Shown here in pieces: positions 1-5,236 of a stretch of 10,840 bases of DNA. Numbering within the stretch: the first letter of the stretch is position 1; each line of letters opens with the position of its first letter. This DNA comes from Oscillibacter sp. CAG:241. Lineage in GTDB: Bacteria; Bacillota; Clostridia; Oscillospirales; Oscillospiraceae. The stretch covers positions 1 to 10,840 of the forward strand of contig FR884102.1 of NCBI GenBank assembly GCA_000435975.1, given 5' to 3'. The position numbers and the translations under genes were made by a program. The notes beneath the pieces are model-generated. The model saw only the letters and a program-made list of their open reading frames with translations. It was not told the DNA's origin and did not search any database.

Positions 1-246
1 TATCTGGCCTGCGGCCAGTGCTACCGTCCGGCCCTGCCGTCGGGCCCGGCAGAGAGCCTGCCCTGGCGGGCCCTGCTGCGGCAGCGGTATCACGAGGAGG
101 TCTGCGCCGCCCGGCAGTATGACCGGGCGGCACAAAGCGCCGGGGATGCCTGCCTGTCTCAGCTGTTCCGGGACCTGTCCCGGGACGAGACCCGCCACGC
201 CCGGCAGCTGATGGCCCTGCTGGAGCAGAATATCCTTGCATTTTAG
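1..246 (+). CDS. Ferritin-like (rubrerythrin-type) protein, 3' part only
   Basis: The reading frame is open from the first base to a TAG stop and gives the last 81 residues of a protein whose start lies outside the window. Two probable helices resemble the ferritin-like four-helix fold: one near residues 26-45 with a YHEE stretch followed by AARQY, and a second near residues 60-76 with a DETRH motif. An Glu-x-x-His pattern of this kind holds a di-iron centre in rubrerythrins and related ferritin-like proteins, which handle peroxide or iron in anaerobes. A CGQC pair near the left edge could belong to an upstream cysteine-containing segment. The call rests on these short motifs, so the exact family is uncertain. 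The likely promoter of the next gene overlaps its 3' end, which suggests that the two genes are not strictly one transcript. Confidence 0.55.
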   Translation, partial: YLACGQCYRPALPSGPAESLPWRALLRQRYHEEVCAARQYDRAAQSAGDACLSQLFRDLSRDETRHARQLMALLEQNILAF

Positions 247-264
247 GAAAAACCCTGCTACAAT
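236..264 (+). promoter_or_regulatory. Likely sigma-A promoter (extended -10) for the HD-domain gene
   Basis: The -35 candidate TTGCAT (236-241) is separated by 17 nt from TACAAT (259-264). TG at 256-257 makes an extended -10 element, which can compensate for the weak -35 (3 of 6 consensus positions). Transcription would start near 271, about 50 nt before the HD-domain start codon. The site overlaps the last codons of the ferritin-like gene. Confidence 0.5.
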
Positions 265-320
265 GCAGAAAAAATCCACAATCCGGCGGATAAACATACG
301 ATACAAGGAGGATGATCCCC

Positions 321-905
321 ATGAGAGAATCCATCACCCGGGCTGCGGCGCTGGCGGCGCTGCGGAAGTACAACCACGAGCCCTTTCACATCCAGCATGC
401 CCTGACGGTGGAGGGCGTCATGCGCTGGTATGCTCAGCAGCTGGGCTATGGCGACGAGGCGGACTTCTGGGCCACCGTGGGCCTGCTGCACGATATCGAC
501 TTTGAGCAGTGGCCGGAGCAGCACTGTCAGAAGGCCCCGGAGCTGCTGCGGGAGGCGGGCTGCGGCGATGATCTCATCCGCGCCGTATGCAGCCATGGCT
601 ATGGCATCTGCTGCGACATCGAGCCCACCCACCAGATGGAGAAGGTCCTGTATGCCGCCGACGAGCTCACGGGCCTCATCGGGGCCGCGGCCCTGATGCG
701 TCCCAGCAAAAGCTGCCAGGACATGGAGGTCAAGAGCCTGAAGAAGAAGTACAAGGACAAGAAGTTTGCCGCCGGATGCTCCCGGGATGTGATCCAGCAG
801 GGGGCCGACCGCCTGGGCTGGACCCTGGAGGAGCTGATGGAAAAGACCATCCTGGCCATGCGCAGCTGCGAGGATTCCGTAAACGCCGCCATGGAGACCC
901 TGTAA
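321..905 (+). CDS. HD-domain metal-dependent phosphohydrolase
   Basis: This 194-residue protein belongs to the HD superfamily. Such proteins use bound metal to hydrolyse phosphate esters, often of nucleotides, in the cytoplasm. The probable metal ligands are visible in order: His26 in FHIQHAL, the His57-Asp58 pair in LLHDIDFEQW, His92 in SHGYG, and Asp114 in YAADELTGLI. The C-terminal part is basic and helical (SLKKKYKDKKF near residues 137-147). No partner domain such as GGDEF or RelA is present, so the substrate cannot be named. The start chosen is ATG 321, which lies 9 nt after the AGGAGG at 306-311. An in-frame ATG at 312 touches that ribosome site and is unlikely to be used. The gene appears monocistronic, with its own promoter upstream and hairpins after the stop. 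Confidence 0.85.
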   Translation: MRESITRAAALAALRKYNHEPFHIQHALTVEGVMRWYAQQLGYGDEADFWATVGLLHDIDFEQWPEQHCQKAPELLREAGCGDDLIRAVCSHGYGICCDIEPTHQMEKVLYAADELTGLIGAAALMRPSKSCQDMEVKSLKKKYKDKKFAAGCSRDVIQQGADRLGWTLEELMEKTILAMRSCEDSVNAAMETL

Positions 906-913
906 TACAGTCT

Positions 914-936
914 CAGCCGCCGGAAATCCGGCGGCT
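914..936 (+). terminator. GC-rich palindrome after the HD-domain gene, first of two identical copies
   Basis: A perfect 9-bp stem (915-923 with 928-936) closes an AAAT loop 9 nt after the stop codon. There is no U-run directly behind it, so it may act together with the next hairpin or only protect the 3' end of the mRNA. The same 23 bases recur exactly at 1100-1122. Confidence 0.5.
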
Positions 937-967
937 CAGCTTGTCAAAAATCCTTTTTGACAAGCTG
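937..967 (+). terminator. Long perfect hairpin with U-tract, possible bidirectional terminator
   Basis: A perfect 14-bp stem (937-950 with 954-967) closes a 3-nt loop. The upper stem is an A-tract paired with a T-tract, so either strand reads as GC-containing stem plus U-rich end. It abuts the preceding palindrome without a gap. Confidence 0.45.
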
Positions 968-972
968 AAAAA

Positions 973-1050
973 GCATTTTCAAAACTCTCATGAAAGTTCT
1001 GAAAATGCGGTGATTGAAAACGAAAGACACCCCTGATGGGTTTCTTTCGT
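973..1050 (+). repeat. Two further consecutive near-perfect inverted repeats
   Basis: The first inverted repeat pairs 973-986 with 995-1008 (14 bp, one mismatch). The second pairs 1020-1032 with 1038-1050 (13 bp, one mismatch). Together with the hairpins on either side they fill the gap between the HD gene and proS. I see no gene, no T-box consensus and no recognisable riboswitch here. Confidence 0.5.
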
Positions 1051-1096
1051 AACTATCTTCCTTTCCGAAGACAGAGGAAATCCTATTTTTTAACAG

Positions 1097-1134
1097 GCGC
1101 AGCCGCCGGAAATCCGGCGGCTGTGCTCTTTTTT
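1097..1134 (+). terminator. Strong intrinsic terminator upstream of proS
   Basis: A 13-bp stem (1097-1109 with 1114-1126, one G-U pair) with an AAAT loop is followed by a U-rich run ending near 1134. Its core is identical to the palindrome at 914-936. It would stop transcription entering from upstream, so proS depends on the promoter that begins 2 nt later. Confidence 0.8.
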
Positions 1135-1135
1135 G

Positions 1136-1164
1136 TTGACATTTTCCTTTTGGGCAGATACAAT
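1136..1164 (+). promoter_or_regulatory. Sigma-A promoter for proS
   Basis: TTGACA (1136-1141) is a perfect -35 box and TACAAT (1159-1164) a 5-of-6 -10 box, with an optimal 17-nt spacer. Transcription would start near 1171, leaving about 50 nt of leader before ATG 1222. The promoter starts directly after the terminator U-run. Confidence 0.85.
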
Positions 1165-1221
1165 AATGTTTTAGGGAGAAATTCCGTGAAAAACGCTGAA
1201 AATAAAGGACTGAGAGATATT

Positions 1222-1320
1222 ATGGCAAAAGACCAGAGAAATGTGGAAGCCATCACCCCCATGGAGGTGGACTTCGCCAAGAGGTGGACTTCGCCAAGTG
1301 GTATACCGACATCTGCCTGA
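1222..1320 (+). pseudogene. Separated 5' end of proS, frameshifted by a tandem duplication
   Basis: From ATG 1222, with a modest AAAGGA ribosome site at 1204-1209, the frame reads MAKDQRNVEAITPMEVDFAK. This matches the expected N-terminus of a type 3 prolyl-tRNA synthetase. The second copy of a 17-bp repeat then shifts it into RWTSPSGIPTSA and a TGA at 1318-1320. Only the first 20 residues are native. Removing one repeat copy joins this segment exactly to the long proS frame and gives a normal 479-residue protein. As written it would yield a useless 32-residue peptide. Either this is a real mutation or it is a sequence or assembly error. Confidence 0.75.
1264..1298 (+). repeat. Perfect 17-bp tandem duplication inside proS
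   Basis: The bases repeat with period 17 over 35 nt (1265-1281 and 1282-1298 are identical). The unit encodes VDFAK and the codon edges around it. Because 17 is not a multiple of three, the duplication breaks the proS reading frame. Such direct repeats can be lost or gained by replication slippage. Confidence 0.97.
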
Positions 1321-2678
1321 AGGCGGAGCTGGTGGACTATGCGTCCGTCAAGGGCTTCATGATTCTGCGCCCCTATGGCTACGCCATCTGGGAGAATATC
1401 CAGCGCATTATGGACGGCATGTTCAAAAAGACCGGCCATGTCAACGTGGCCATGCCCGTTCTGATCCCCGAGAGCCTGCTGAAAAAGGAGGGCGAGCTGG
1501 TAGAGGGCTTCGCTCCGGAGGTGGCCTGGGTCACCATGGGCGGCAGCGAGAAGCTGGAGGAGCGTCTGGCCTTCCGCCCCACCTCCGAGACCATGTTCTG
1601 CGACCATTGGCACAACGTGCTGCAGAGCTACCGGGAGCTGCCCATGCTGTATAACCAGTGGTGCTCCGTCATCCGCTGGGAAAAGACCACCCGCCCCTTC
1701 CTGCGGTCCCGGGAGTTCTGGTGGCAGGAGGGCCATACCATCCATGAGACGGCGGAGGAGGCCATCGCCGAGACCGAGCAGCAGCTCAACTGCTATGCCG
1801 ACTTCTGCCGGGATGCCCTGGCCATGCCCGTGGTCAAGGGCCGCAAAACCGACAAGGAAAAGTTCGCCGGCGCCGAGGCCACCTATACCATCGAGGCCAT
1901 GATGAAGGACCGCAAGGCCCTCCAGTCCGGCACCAGCCACTACTTCGGCGACAAGTTCTCCCGTGCCTACGACGTGACCTTCACCGGCCGGGACAACAAG
2001 CTCCAGTACCCCTTCCAGACCTCCTGGGGCTCCACCACCCGCCTCATCGGCGCCTGCATCATGACCCATTCCGACAACAACGGCCTGGTGCTGCCGCCGG
2101 CCGTCGCCCCCGTGCAGGTGGTGGTGGTGCCCATCGCCCAGCACAAGCCCGGCGTTCTGGATGCTGCCAACGCGCTGAAATCCCGGCTGGAGGCCCTGGA
2201 CCTGCGGGTGAAACTGGACGACAGCGAGCAGTCCCCCGGCTGGAAGTTCGCCCAGTACGAGATGAAGGGCGTGCCCCTGCGGGTGGAGATCGGCCCCAAG
2301 GACATGGAGAAGCAGCAGTGCTGCATCGCCCGCCGCGACACCGGCGAAAAGACCTTCGTGCCTCTGTCCGGCCTGGAGTCCGCCGTGCAGCAGCTGCTGC
2401 GGGACGTCCACGACAATCTGTATGCCATGGCCGAGAAGAACCTGGAGGACAACACCTTCGACCTGACCACCTGGGAGGAGGTCCGGGATATGGCCCAGGG
2501 CCGCGGCGGCTTTGCCCGCACCAAGTGGTGCGGCAGCCTGGAGTGCGAGCTGGCCATGAAGGAAAAGGCCGGCGTGTCCAGCCGCTGCATGCCTCTCAAG
2601 CAGTCCGGCACCGTGGGAAAATGCCCTGTCTGCGGCAAGGAGTGCACCACCGATATCTACTGGGGCGTGGCGTATTGA
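1284..2678 (+). CDS. proS: Prolyl-tRNA synthetase (type 3, archaeal/eukaryote-like), N-terminus displaced by a frameshift
   Basis: ProRS charges tRNA-Pro with proline in the cytoplasm and is normally essential. This frame carries nearly the whole enzyme. The class II motif 1 region lies around GYAIWENI to PVLIPESLL; motif 2 is at residues 131-152 (RWEKTTRPF then FWWQEGHT); motif 3 is near residues 248-256 (WGSTTRLIG). An anticodon-binding domain follows, beginning near VQVVVVPIAQHKPG. The C-terminal zinc-like domain has Cys 416, 421, 447, 450 and 454 and ends in a terminal Tyr. There is no editing insertion, consistent with the short type 3 form. The native start at 1222 is out of frame because of the 17-bp duplication. 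The only obvious rescue is GTG 1284 inside the second copy, which loses 15 residues but keeps the DFAKWYTD segment. Its ribosome site is poor: a GGAGG lies 16 nt upstream. The activity of the gene is therefore uncertain. Confidence 0.9.
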   Translation: MDFAKWYTDICLKAELVDYASVKGFMILRPYGYAIWENIQRIMDGMFKKTGHVNVAMPVLIPESLLKKEGELVEGFAPEVAWVTMGGSEKLEERLAFRPTSETMFCDHWHNVLQSYRELPMLYNQWCSVIRWEKTTRPFLRSREFWWQEGHTIHETAEEAIAETEQQLNCYADFCRDALAMPVVKGRKTDKEKFAGAEATYTIEAMMKDRKALQSGTSHYFGDKFSRAYDVTFTGRDNKLQYPFQTSWGSTTRLIGACIMTHSDNNGLVLPPAVAPVQVVVVPIAQHKPGVLDAANALKSRLEALDLRVKLDDSEQSPGWKFAQYEMKGVPLRVEIGPKDMEKQQCCIARRDTGEKTFVPLSGLESAVQQLLRDVHDNLYAMAEKNLEDNTFDLTTWEEVRDMAQGRGGFARTKWCGSLECELAMKEKAGVSSRCMPLKQSGTVGKCPVCGKECTTDIYWGVAY

Positions 2679-2735
2679 CACCCTCTGACCCTTTGGGCAC
2701 GGTCCACAAAAACCGCGCAGAAATTTCGTGAAAAA

Positions 2736-2774
2736 AATAGAAAAAGTCCCTTGACAAAAGGGACTTTTTCTATT
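2736..2774 (+). terminator. Bidirectional-type terminator after proS, overlapping the S10 operon promoter
   Basis: A perfect 15-bp inverted repeat (2736-2750 with 2760-2774) has an A-tract on the left, a GTCCC/GGGAC core, a 9-nt loop and a T-tract on the right, which is the usual shape of an intrinsic terminator on both strands. It lies about 60 nt after the proS stop. The loop and right arm also form the -35 box and spacer of a promoter. Confidence 0.7.
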
Positions 2775-2779
2775 ATCAT
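2751..2779 (+). promoter_or_regulatory. Sigma-A promoter of the S10-spc operon
   Basis: TTGACA (2751-2756) and TATCAT (2774-2779) are separated by exactly 17 nt. The expected start is near 2786, a few bases before the first closing stem of the structured leader (2790), which supports the assignment. The -35 hexamer sits in the loop of the preceding terminator hairpin. Confidence 0.8.
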
Positions 2780-2785
2780 ATAACG

Positions 2786-3073
2786 GTACGCGTGCGACGG
2801 GTGGTATACACCCGGAGGCGTTTACACTGCGATGAACCGGGAGATTGCGGCCCATGGCCGGTAACTTCCGGGGAGTATGTCCGATCATCGGGCGGCTGAG
2901 AAGATTCTGCACGTCAGCGTAGATCGCTGCGCCAGAAGGGCACCGGCCGGATTCAGCCGGTGTTTCTTATGAGCCAGAATGATACGCACGGAACGGCGTA
3001 TAAGAAAATTCTCGCCGTACGGCAGTTGGTCACGCAATCAAAAACCGTACGAAGTATTGGAGGAGCAAACCAA
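2786..3073 (+). promoter_or_regulatory. Structured 5' leader of the S10 operon with a terminator-like hairpin
   Basis: This gene-free stretch of about 290 nt folds on inspection as follows. A closing stem pairs 2790-2795 with 2909-2914 and encloses three hairpins: 2798-2803/2809-2814; 2837-2843/2865-2871 with an inner 2848-2852/2856-2860; and 2879-2884/2888-2893. Next comes 2915-2919/2925-2929, and then a GC-rich 7-bp hairpin (2941-2947/2956-2962) followed by TTTCTT, which looks like an attenuator. Downstream, 2993-2998/3013-3018 can pair, and 3017-3022 can instead pair with 3045-3050. Operon control by a leader RNA is well known for S10 operons (L4 in enterobacteria). I cannot name this RNA, and its ligand is unknown. 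Confidence 0.6.
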
Positions 3074-3382
3074 ATGGCAAAAGAAATGATTCGCATTCGT
3101 CTGAAGGCCTATGACCACCAGGTCATCGACCAGAGCGCAGAGAAGATCGTGGAGACCGCCAAGCGCACCGGCGCCACCGTGTCCGGCCCCATCCCTCTGC
3201 CCACCAAGAAGGAGATCGTCACCATCCTGCGGGCTACCCACAAATATAAGGACAGCCGCGAGCAGTTTGAGCGCCGCACCCACAAGCGTCTGATCGACAT
3301 CACCAACTCCACCCCCAAGACCGTGGAGGCCCTGATGGCCCTGGATCTGCCCGCTGGTGTGGAGATCGAGATCAAGCTGTAA
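3074..3382 (+). CDS. rpsJ: Small ribosomal subunit protein uS10
   Basis: The 102-residue product is a full-length S10, a 30S head protein that also serves as NusE in transcription antitermination. Recognition rests on the family pattern IRIRLKAYDHQVIDQSAEKI at the start, GPIPLPTKKE in the middle (near residues 38-47) and the ERRTHKRLIDI segment. ATG 3074 follows GGAGGAG at 3059-3065 with 8 nt between. The frame is open further upstream to 2960, but that part is leader RNA and has no S10 similarity. rpsJ is the first gene of the operon, which fits control through the preceding leader. It is separated from rplC by an unusually long 176-nt structured gap. Confidence 0.98.
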   Translation: MAKEMIRIRLKAYDHQVIDQSAEKIVETAKRTGATVSGPIPLPTKKEIVTILRATHKYKDSREQFERRTHKRLIDITNSTPKTVEALMALDLPAGVEIEIKL

Positions 3383-3558
3383 CGCATCTCCCGTTCAATC
3401 GCCCCAGCCGGGAGGAACCCGGCAAAGCAAATTTGCTTGCTGCCCAGCCATCCGCTGACTTGCGTAAGGCGGATGGGGGTTACGTCGGCAGAGCAAGCGG
3501 TCCGACCCCAATGCGGACTGAATCTATGCCGACCAATAACCTTTAAGGAGGATCATAC
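3383..3558 (+). promoter_or_regulatory. Structured rpsJ-rplC intergenic element with two exclusive folds
   Basis: Several pairings are visible in this 176-nt gap: 3407-3412/3418-3423; a self-complementary 12-mer at 3426-3437; a long stem 3435-3444 with 3487-3490 plus 3493-3498 (2-nt bulge) that encloses an 8-bp hairpin 3448-3455/3469-3476; and 3499-3504/3514-3519. The segment 3484-3490 is also perfectly complementary to 3527-3533, just before the rplC ribosome site, and cannot form both pairings at once. No U-run terminator and no good promoter are present. The element could tune rplC translation or process the mRNA. The function is inferred only. Confidence 0.5.
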
Positions 3559-4278
3559 ATGAAAGCAATCATCGGCAAGAAAGTTGGCATGTCTCAGATC
3601 TTCGACGAAAACGGCAAGGTGATCCCCGTCACCGTTATCGAGGCGGGTCCCTGCGTGGTCGTTCAGAAGAAGACTGCCGAAAAGGACGGCTACAACGCCG
3701 TTCAGCTGGGCTATGAGGACATTCCCGAGCGGAAGCTCACCAAGCCCGAAATGGGCCACCTGAACAAGGCTGGCGTGGCCCCCAAGAAGTACCTGCGCGA
3801 GTTCGACCTGGAGAACGCCGCTGAGCTCAACGCCGGCGACATCATCAAGGCCGACACCTTCAAGAAGGGCGACTTCGTAGACGTGACCGGCACCACCAAG
3901 GGCCACGGCTACCAGGGCGTCATCAAGCGCTGGGGCGCCCAGCGCACCCCCATGAGCCACGGCGGCGGCCCCGTCCATCGTCATGCCGGCTCCATGGGCT
4001 CCACCACCGATCCCTCCCGCATCTTCAAGGGCAAGATCGGTGCTGGCCAGATGGGCTGCGATCAGGTCACCATCCAGAACCTGGATGTGGTCAAGGTCGA
4101 CCCCGAGCTGAACCTCATCGCTGTTCGCGGCGCCGTTCCCGGCCCCAAGGGCGGCCTGGTCCTCATCAAGACCACCGTCAAGGTCCACCGCGTCAAGAAT
4201 GTCGAGTCCGGCATCAGCCACAACCCGCAGAAGGCTTCCGGCCGTAATCCCCAGAAGGCTTCCGCCCGTACTAAATAA
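3559..4278 (+). CDS. rplC: Large ribosomal subunit protein uL3, with C-terminal octapeptide repeat
   Basis: L3 is an early-binding 50S protein near the peptidyl transferase centre. The start KAIIGKKVGMSQIFDENGK, the GTTKGHGYQGVIKRW stretch and the conserved loop at residues 133-148 (SHGGGPVHRHAGSMGS) identify it. At 239 residues it is longer than the usual 205-215. The surplus is a C-terminal tail that contains NPQKASGR directly followed by NPQKASAR (residues 222-237), a basic tandem repeat likely to be disordered on the ribosome surface. ATG 3559 is 7 nt after AGGAGG (3546-3551), a strong site that opens the translational unit following the structured gap. Confidence 0.98.
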   Translation: MKAIIGKKVGMSQIFDENGKVIPVTVIEAGPCVVVQKKTAEKDGYNAVQLGYEDIPERKLTKPEMGHLNKAGVAPKKYLREFDLENAAELNAGDIIKADTFKKGDFVDVTGTTKGHGYQGVIKRWGAQRTPMSHGGGPVHRHAGSMGSTTDPSRIFKGKIGAGQMGCDQVTIQNLDVVKVDPELNLIAVRGAVPGPKGGLVLIKTTVKVHRVKNVESGISHNPQKASGRNPQKASARTK

Positions 4279-4295
4279 GGAAAGGAGTGCTTGAA

Positions 4296-4919
4296 ATGTC
4301 TACTATCAAAGTGTTGAACATGGCCGGCGCAGAAGTCGGCACTGTTGAACTGTGCGACAGCATCTTCGGCATCGAGCCCAACCAGGCCGTGGTGCACGAA
4401 GTGGTGAAAAACCACCTGGCCAACTGCAGACAGGGCACTCAGAGCGCTCTGACCCGTGCAGAGGTCTCCGGCGGCGGCAGAAAGCCCTGGCGTCAGAAGG
4501 GCACCGGTCACGCCCGTCAGGGCAGCACCCGCGCCCCCCAGTGGACCCACGGCGGCATCGTGTTCGCCCCCAAGCCCCGCAGCTATTCTTACGTCCTGAA
4601 CAAGAAGGTCAAGAGACTGGCGATGAAGTCCGCTCTGTCCGCCAAGGCGGCCGCCGGCGAGATCATCGTCATCGACTCCATCAAGATGGACGCCATCAAG
4701 ACCAAGGACTTCCGTGCGTTCCTGTCCGCCGTCAAGGCCGACGGCAAGTCTCTGGTGGTCACCCCCGCCAAGGACGAGACCGTTATCAAGAGCGCCCGCA
4801 ATATCCCCGGCGTCGAGACCGCCATGGCCGGCCTCATCAATGTCTATGACATTCTGAAGGCCAAGTACCTGGTCCTCGACAAGGAAGCCCTTGCAGTAAT
4901 CCAGGAGGTGTTTGCGTAA
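4296..4919 (+). CDS. rplD: Large ribosomal subunit protein uL4
   Basis: L4 binds 23S rRNA early in assembly and its extended loop reaches the nascent-peptide tunnel. The loop is clear near residues 59-80 (GGGRKPWRQKGTGHARQGS), followed by the KVKRLAMKSALSAKA helix. The product has 207 residues, a normal length. ATG 4296 is chosen because AAGGAG (4282-4287) lies 8 nt upstream. An in-frame GTG at 4287 overlaps that ribosome site and is rejected. In enterobacteria L4 represses its own S10 operon through the leader RNA; whether this L4 acts on the leader at 2786-3073 is unknown. The last base of its TAA stop is the first base of the rplW start codon, indicating coupled translation. Confidence 0.98.
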   Translation: MSTIKVLNMAGAEVGTVELCDSIFGIEPNQAVVHEVVKNHLANCRQGTQSALTRAEVSGGGRKPWRQKGTGHARQGSTRAPQWTHGGIVFAPKPRSYSYVLNKKVKRLAMKSALSAKAAAGEIIVIDSIKMDAIKTKDFRAFLSAVKADGKSLVVTPAKDETVIKSARNIPGVETAMAGLINVYDILKAKYLVLDKEALAVIQEVFA

Positions 4920-5215
4920 TGGCTAACGTATACGACATCATCATCCGCCCCATCATCACCGAGCGCTCCATGGAAGCCACCGCTGATAAGAAGTACGTCT
5001 TTGAAGTGGCTCCCACCGCCGGCAAGATCGAGATCAAGAACGCCGTGGAGCAGATCTTCGGCGTGAAGGTGGCCAAGGTCAACACCATCAATTATGATGG
5101 CAAGACCAAGCGCGTCGGTGCCGGCCGCCCCGGCGCCCGCAAGAGCTGGAAGAAAGCCTATGTCCAGCTGACCCAGGATTCCAAGACCATCGAGTTCTTC
5201 GAGGGTATGGTATAA
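4919..5215 (+). CDS. rplW: Large ribosomal subunit protein uL23
   Basis: L23 sits at the tunnel exit and forms part of the docking site for trigger factor and the signal recognition particle. The 98-residue sequence shows the family pattern: YDIIIRPIITERS at the start, YVFEVAPTAGKIEIKNAVE in the middle and the basic loop GKTKRVGAGRPGARKSWKKA near residues 61-80. ATG overlaps the rplD stop by one base (TAATG). Its ribosome site, AGGAGGTG at 4903-4910, lies inside the end of rplD with 8 nt spacing, so the two genes are translationally linked. Length and content are ordinary. Confidence 0.98.
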   Translation: MANVYDIIIRPIITERSMEATADKKYVFEVAPTAGKIEIKNAVEQIFGVKVAKVNTINYDGKTKRVGAGRPGARKSWKKAYVQLTQDSKTIEFFEGMV

Positions 5216-5236
5216 GAAAAGGAAGGAGTGTAAGAA

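Noticed and set aside
906..1221. T-box riboswitch in front of proS
   Set aside because: T-boxes often precede synthetase genes, but the strong promoter at 1136-1164 leaves only about 50 nt of leader, and the conserved T-box consensus is absent.
1083..2912. A 609-codon open frame on the minus strand opposite proS
   Set aside because: It mirrors proS exactly, its translation is Gly/Ala/His/Leu-rich low-complexity sequence with no family motif, and it spans a terminator and a promoter. It is a by-product of GC-rich third codon positions in proS.
3026..3053. Second promoter directly upstream of rpsJ (TTGGTC, then TACGAA)
   Set aside because: Both boxes match the consensus poorly (about half the positions) and the spacing is 16 nt. 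The promoter at 2751-2779 explains the operon much better.
2960..3073. Longer rpsJ start at 2960 or the in-frame ATG at 2969
   Set aside because: The extra residues lie in the leader, match nothing in S10, and lack a ribosome site, whereas ATG 3074 has an ideal one.
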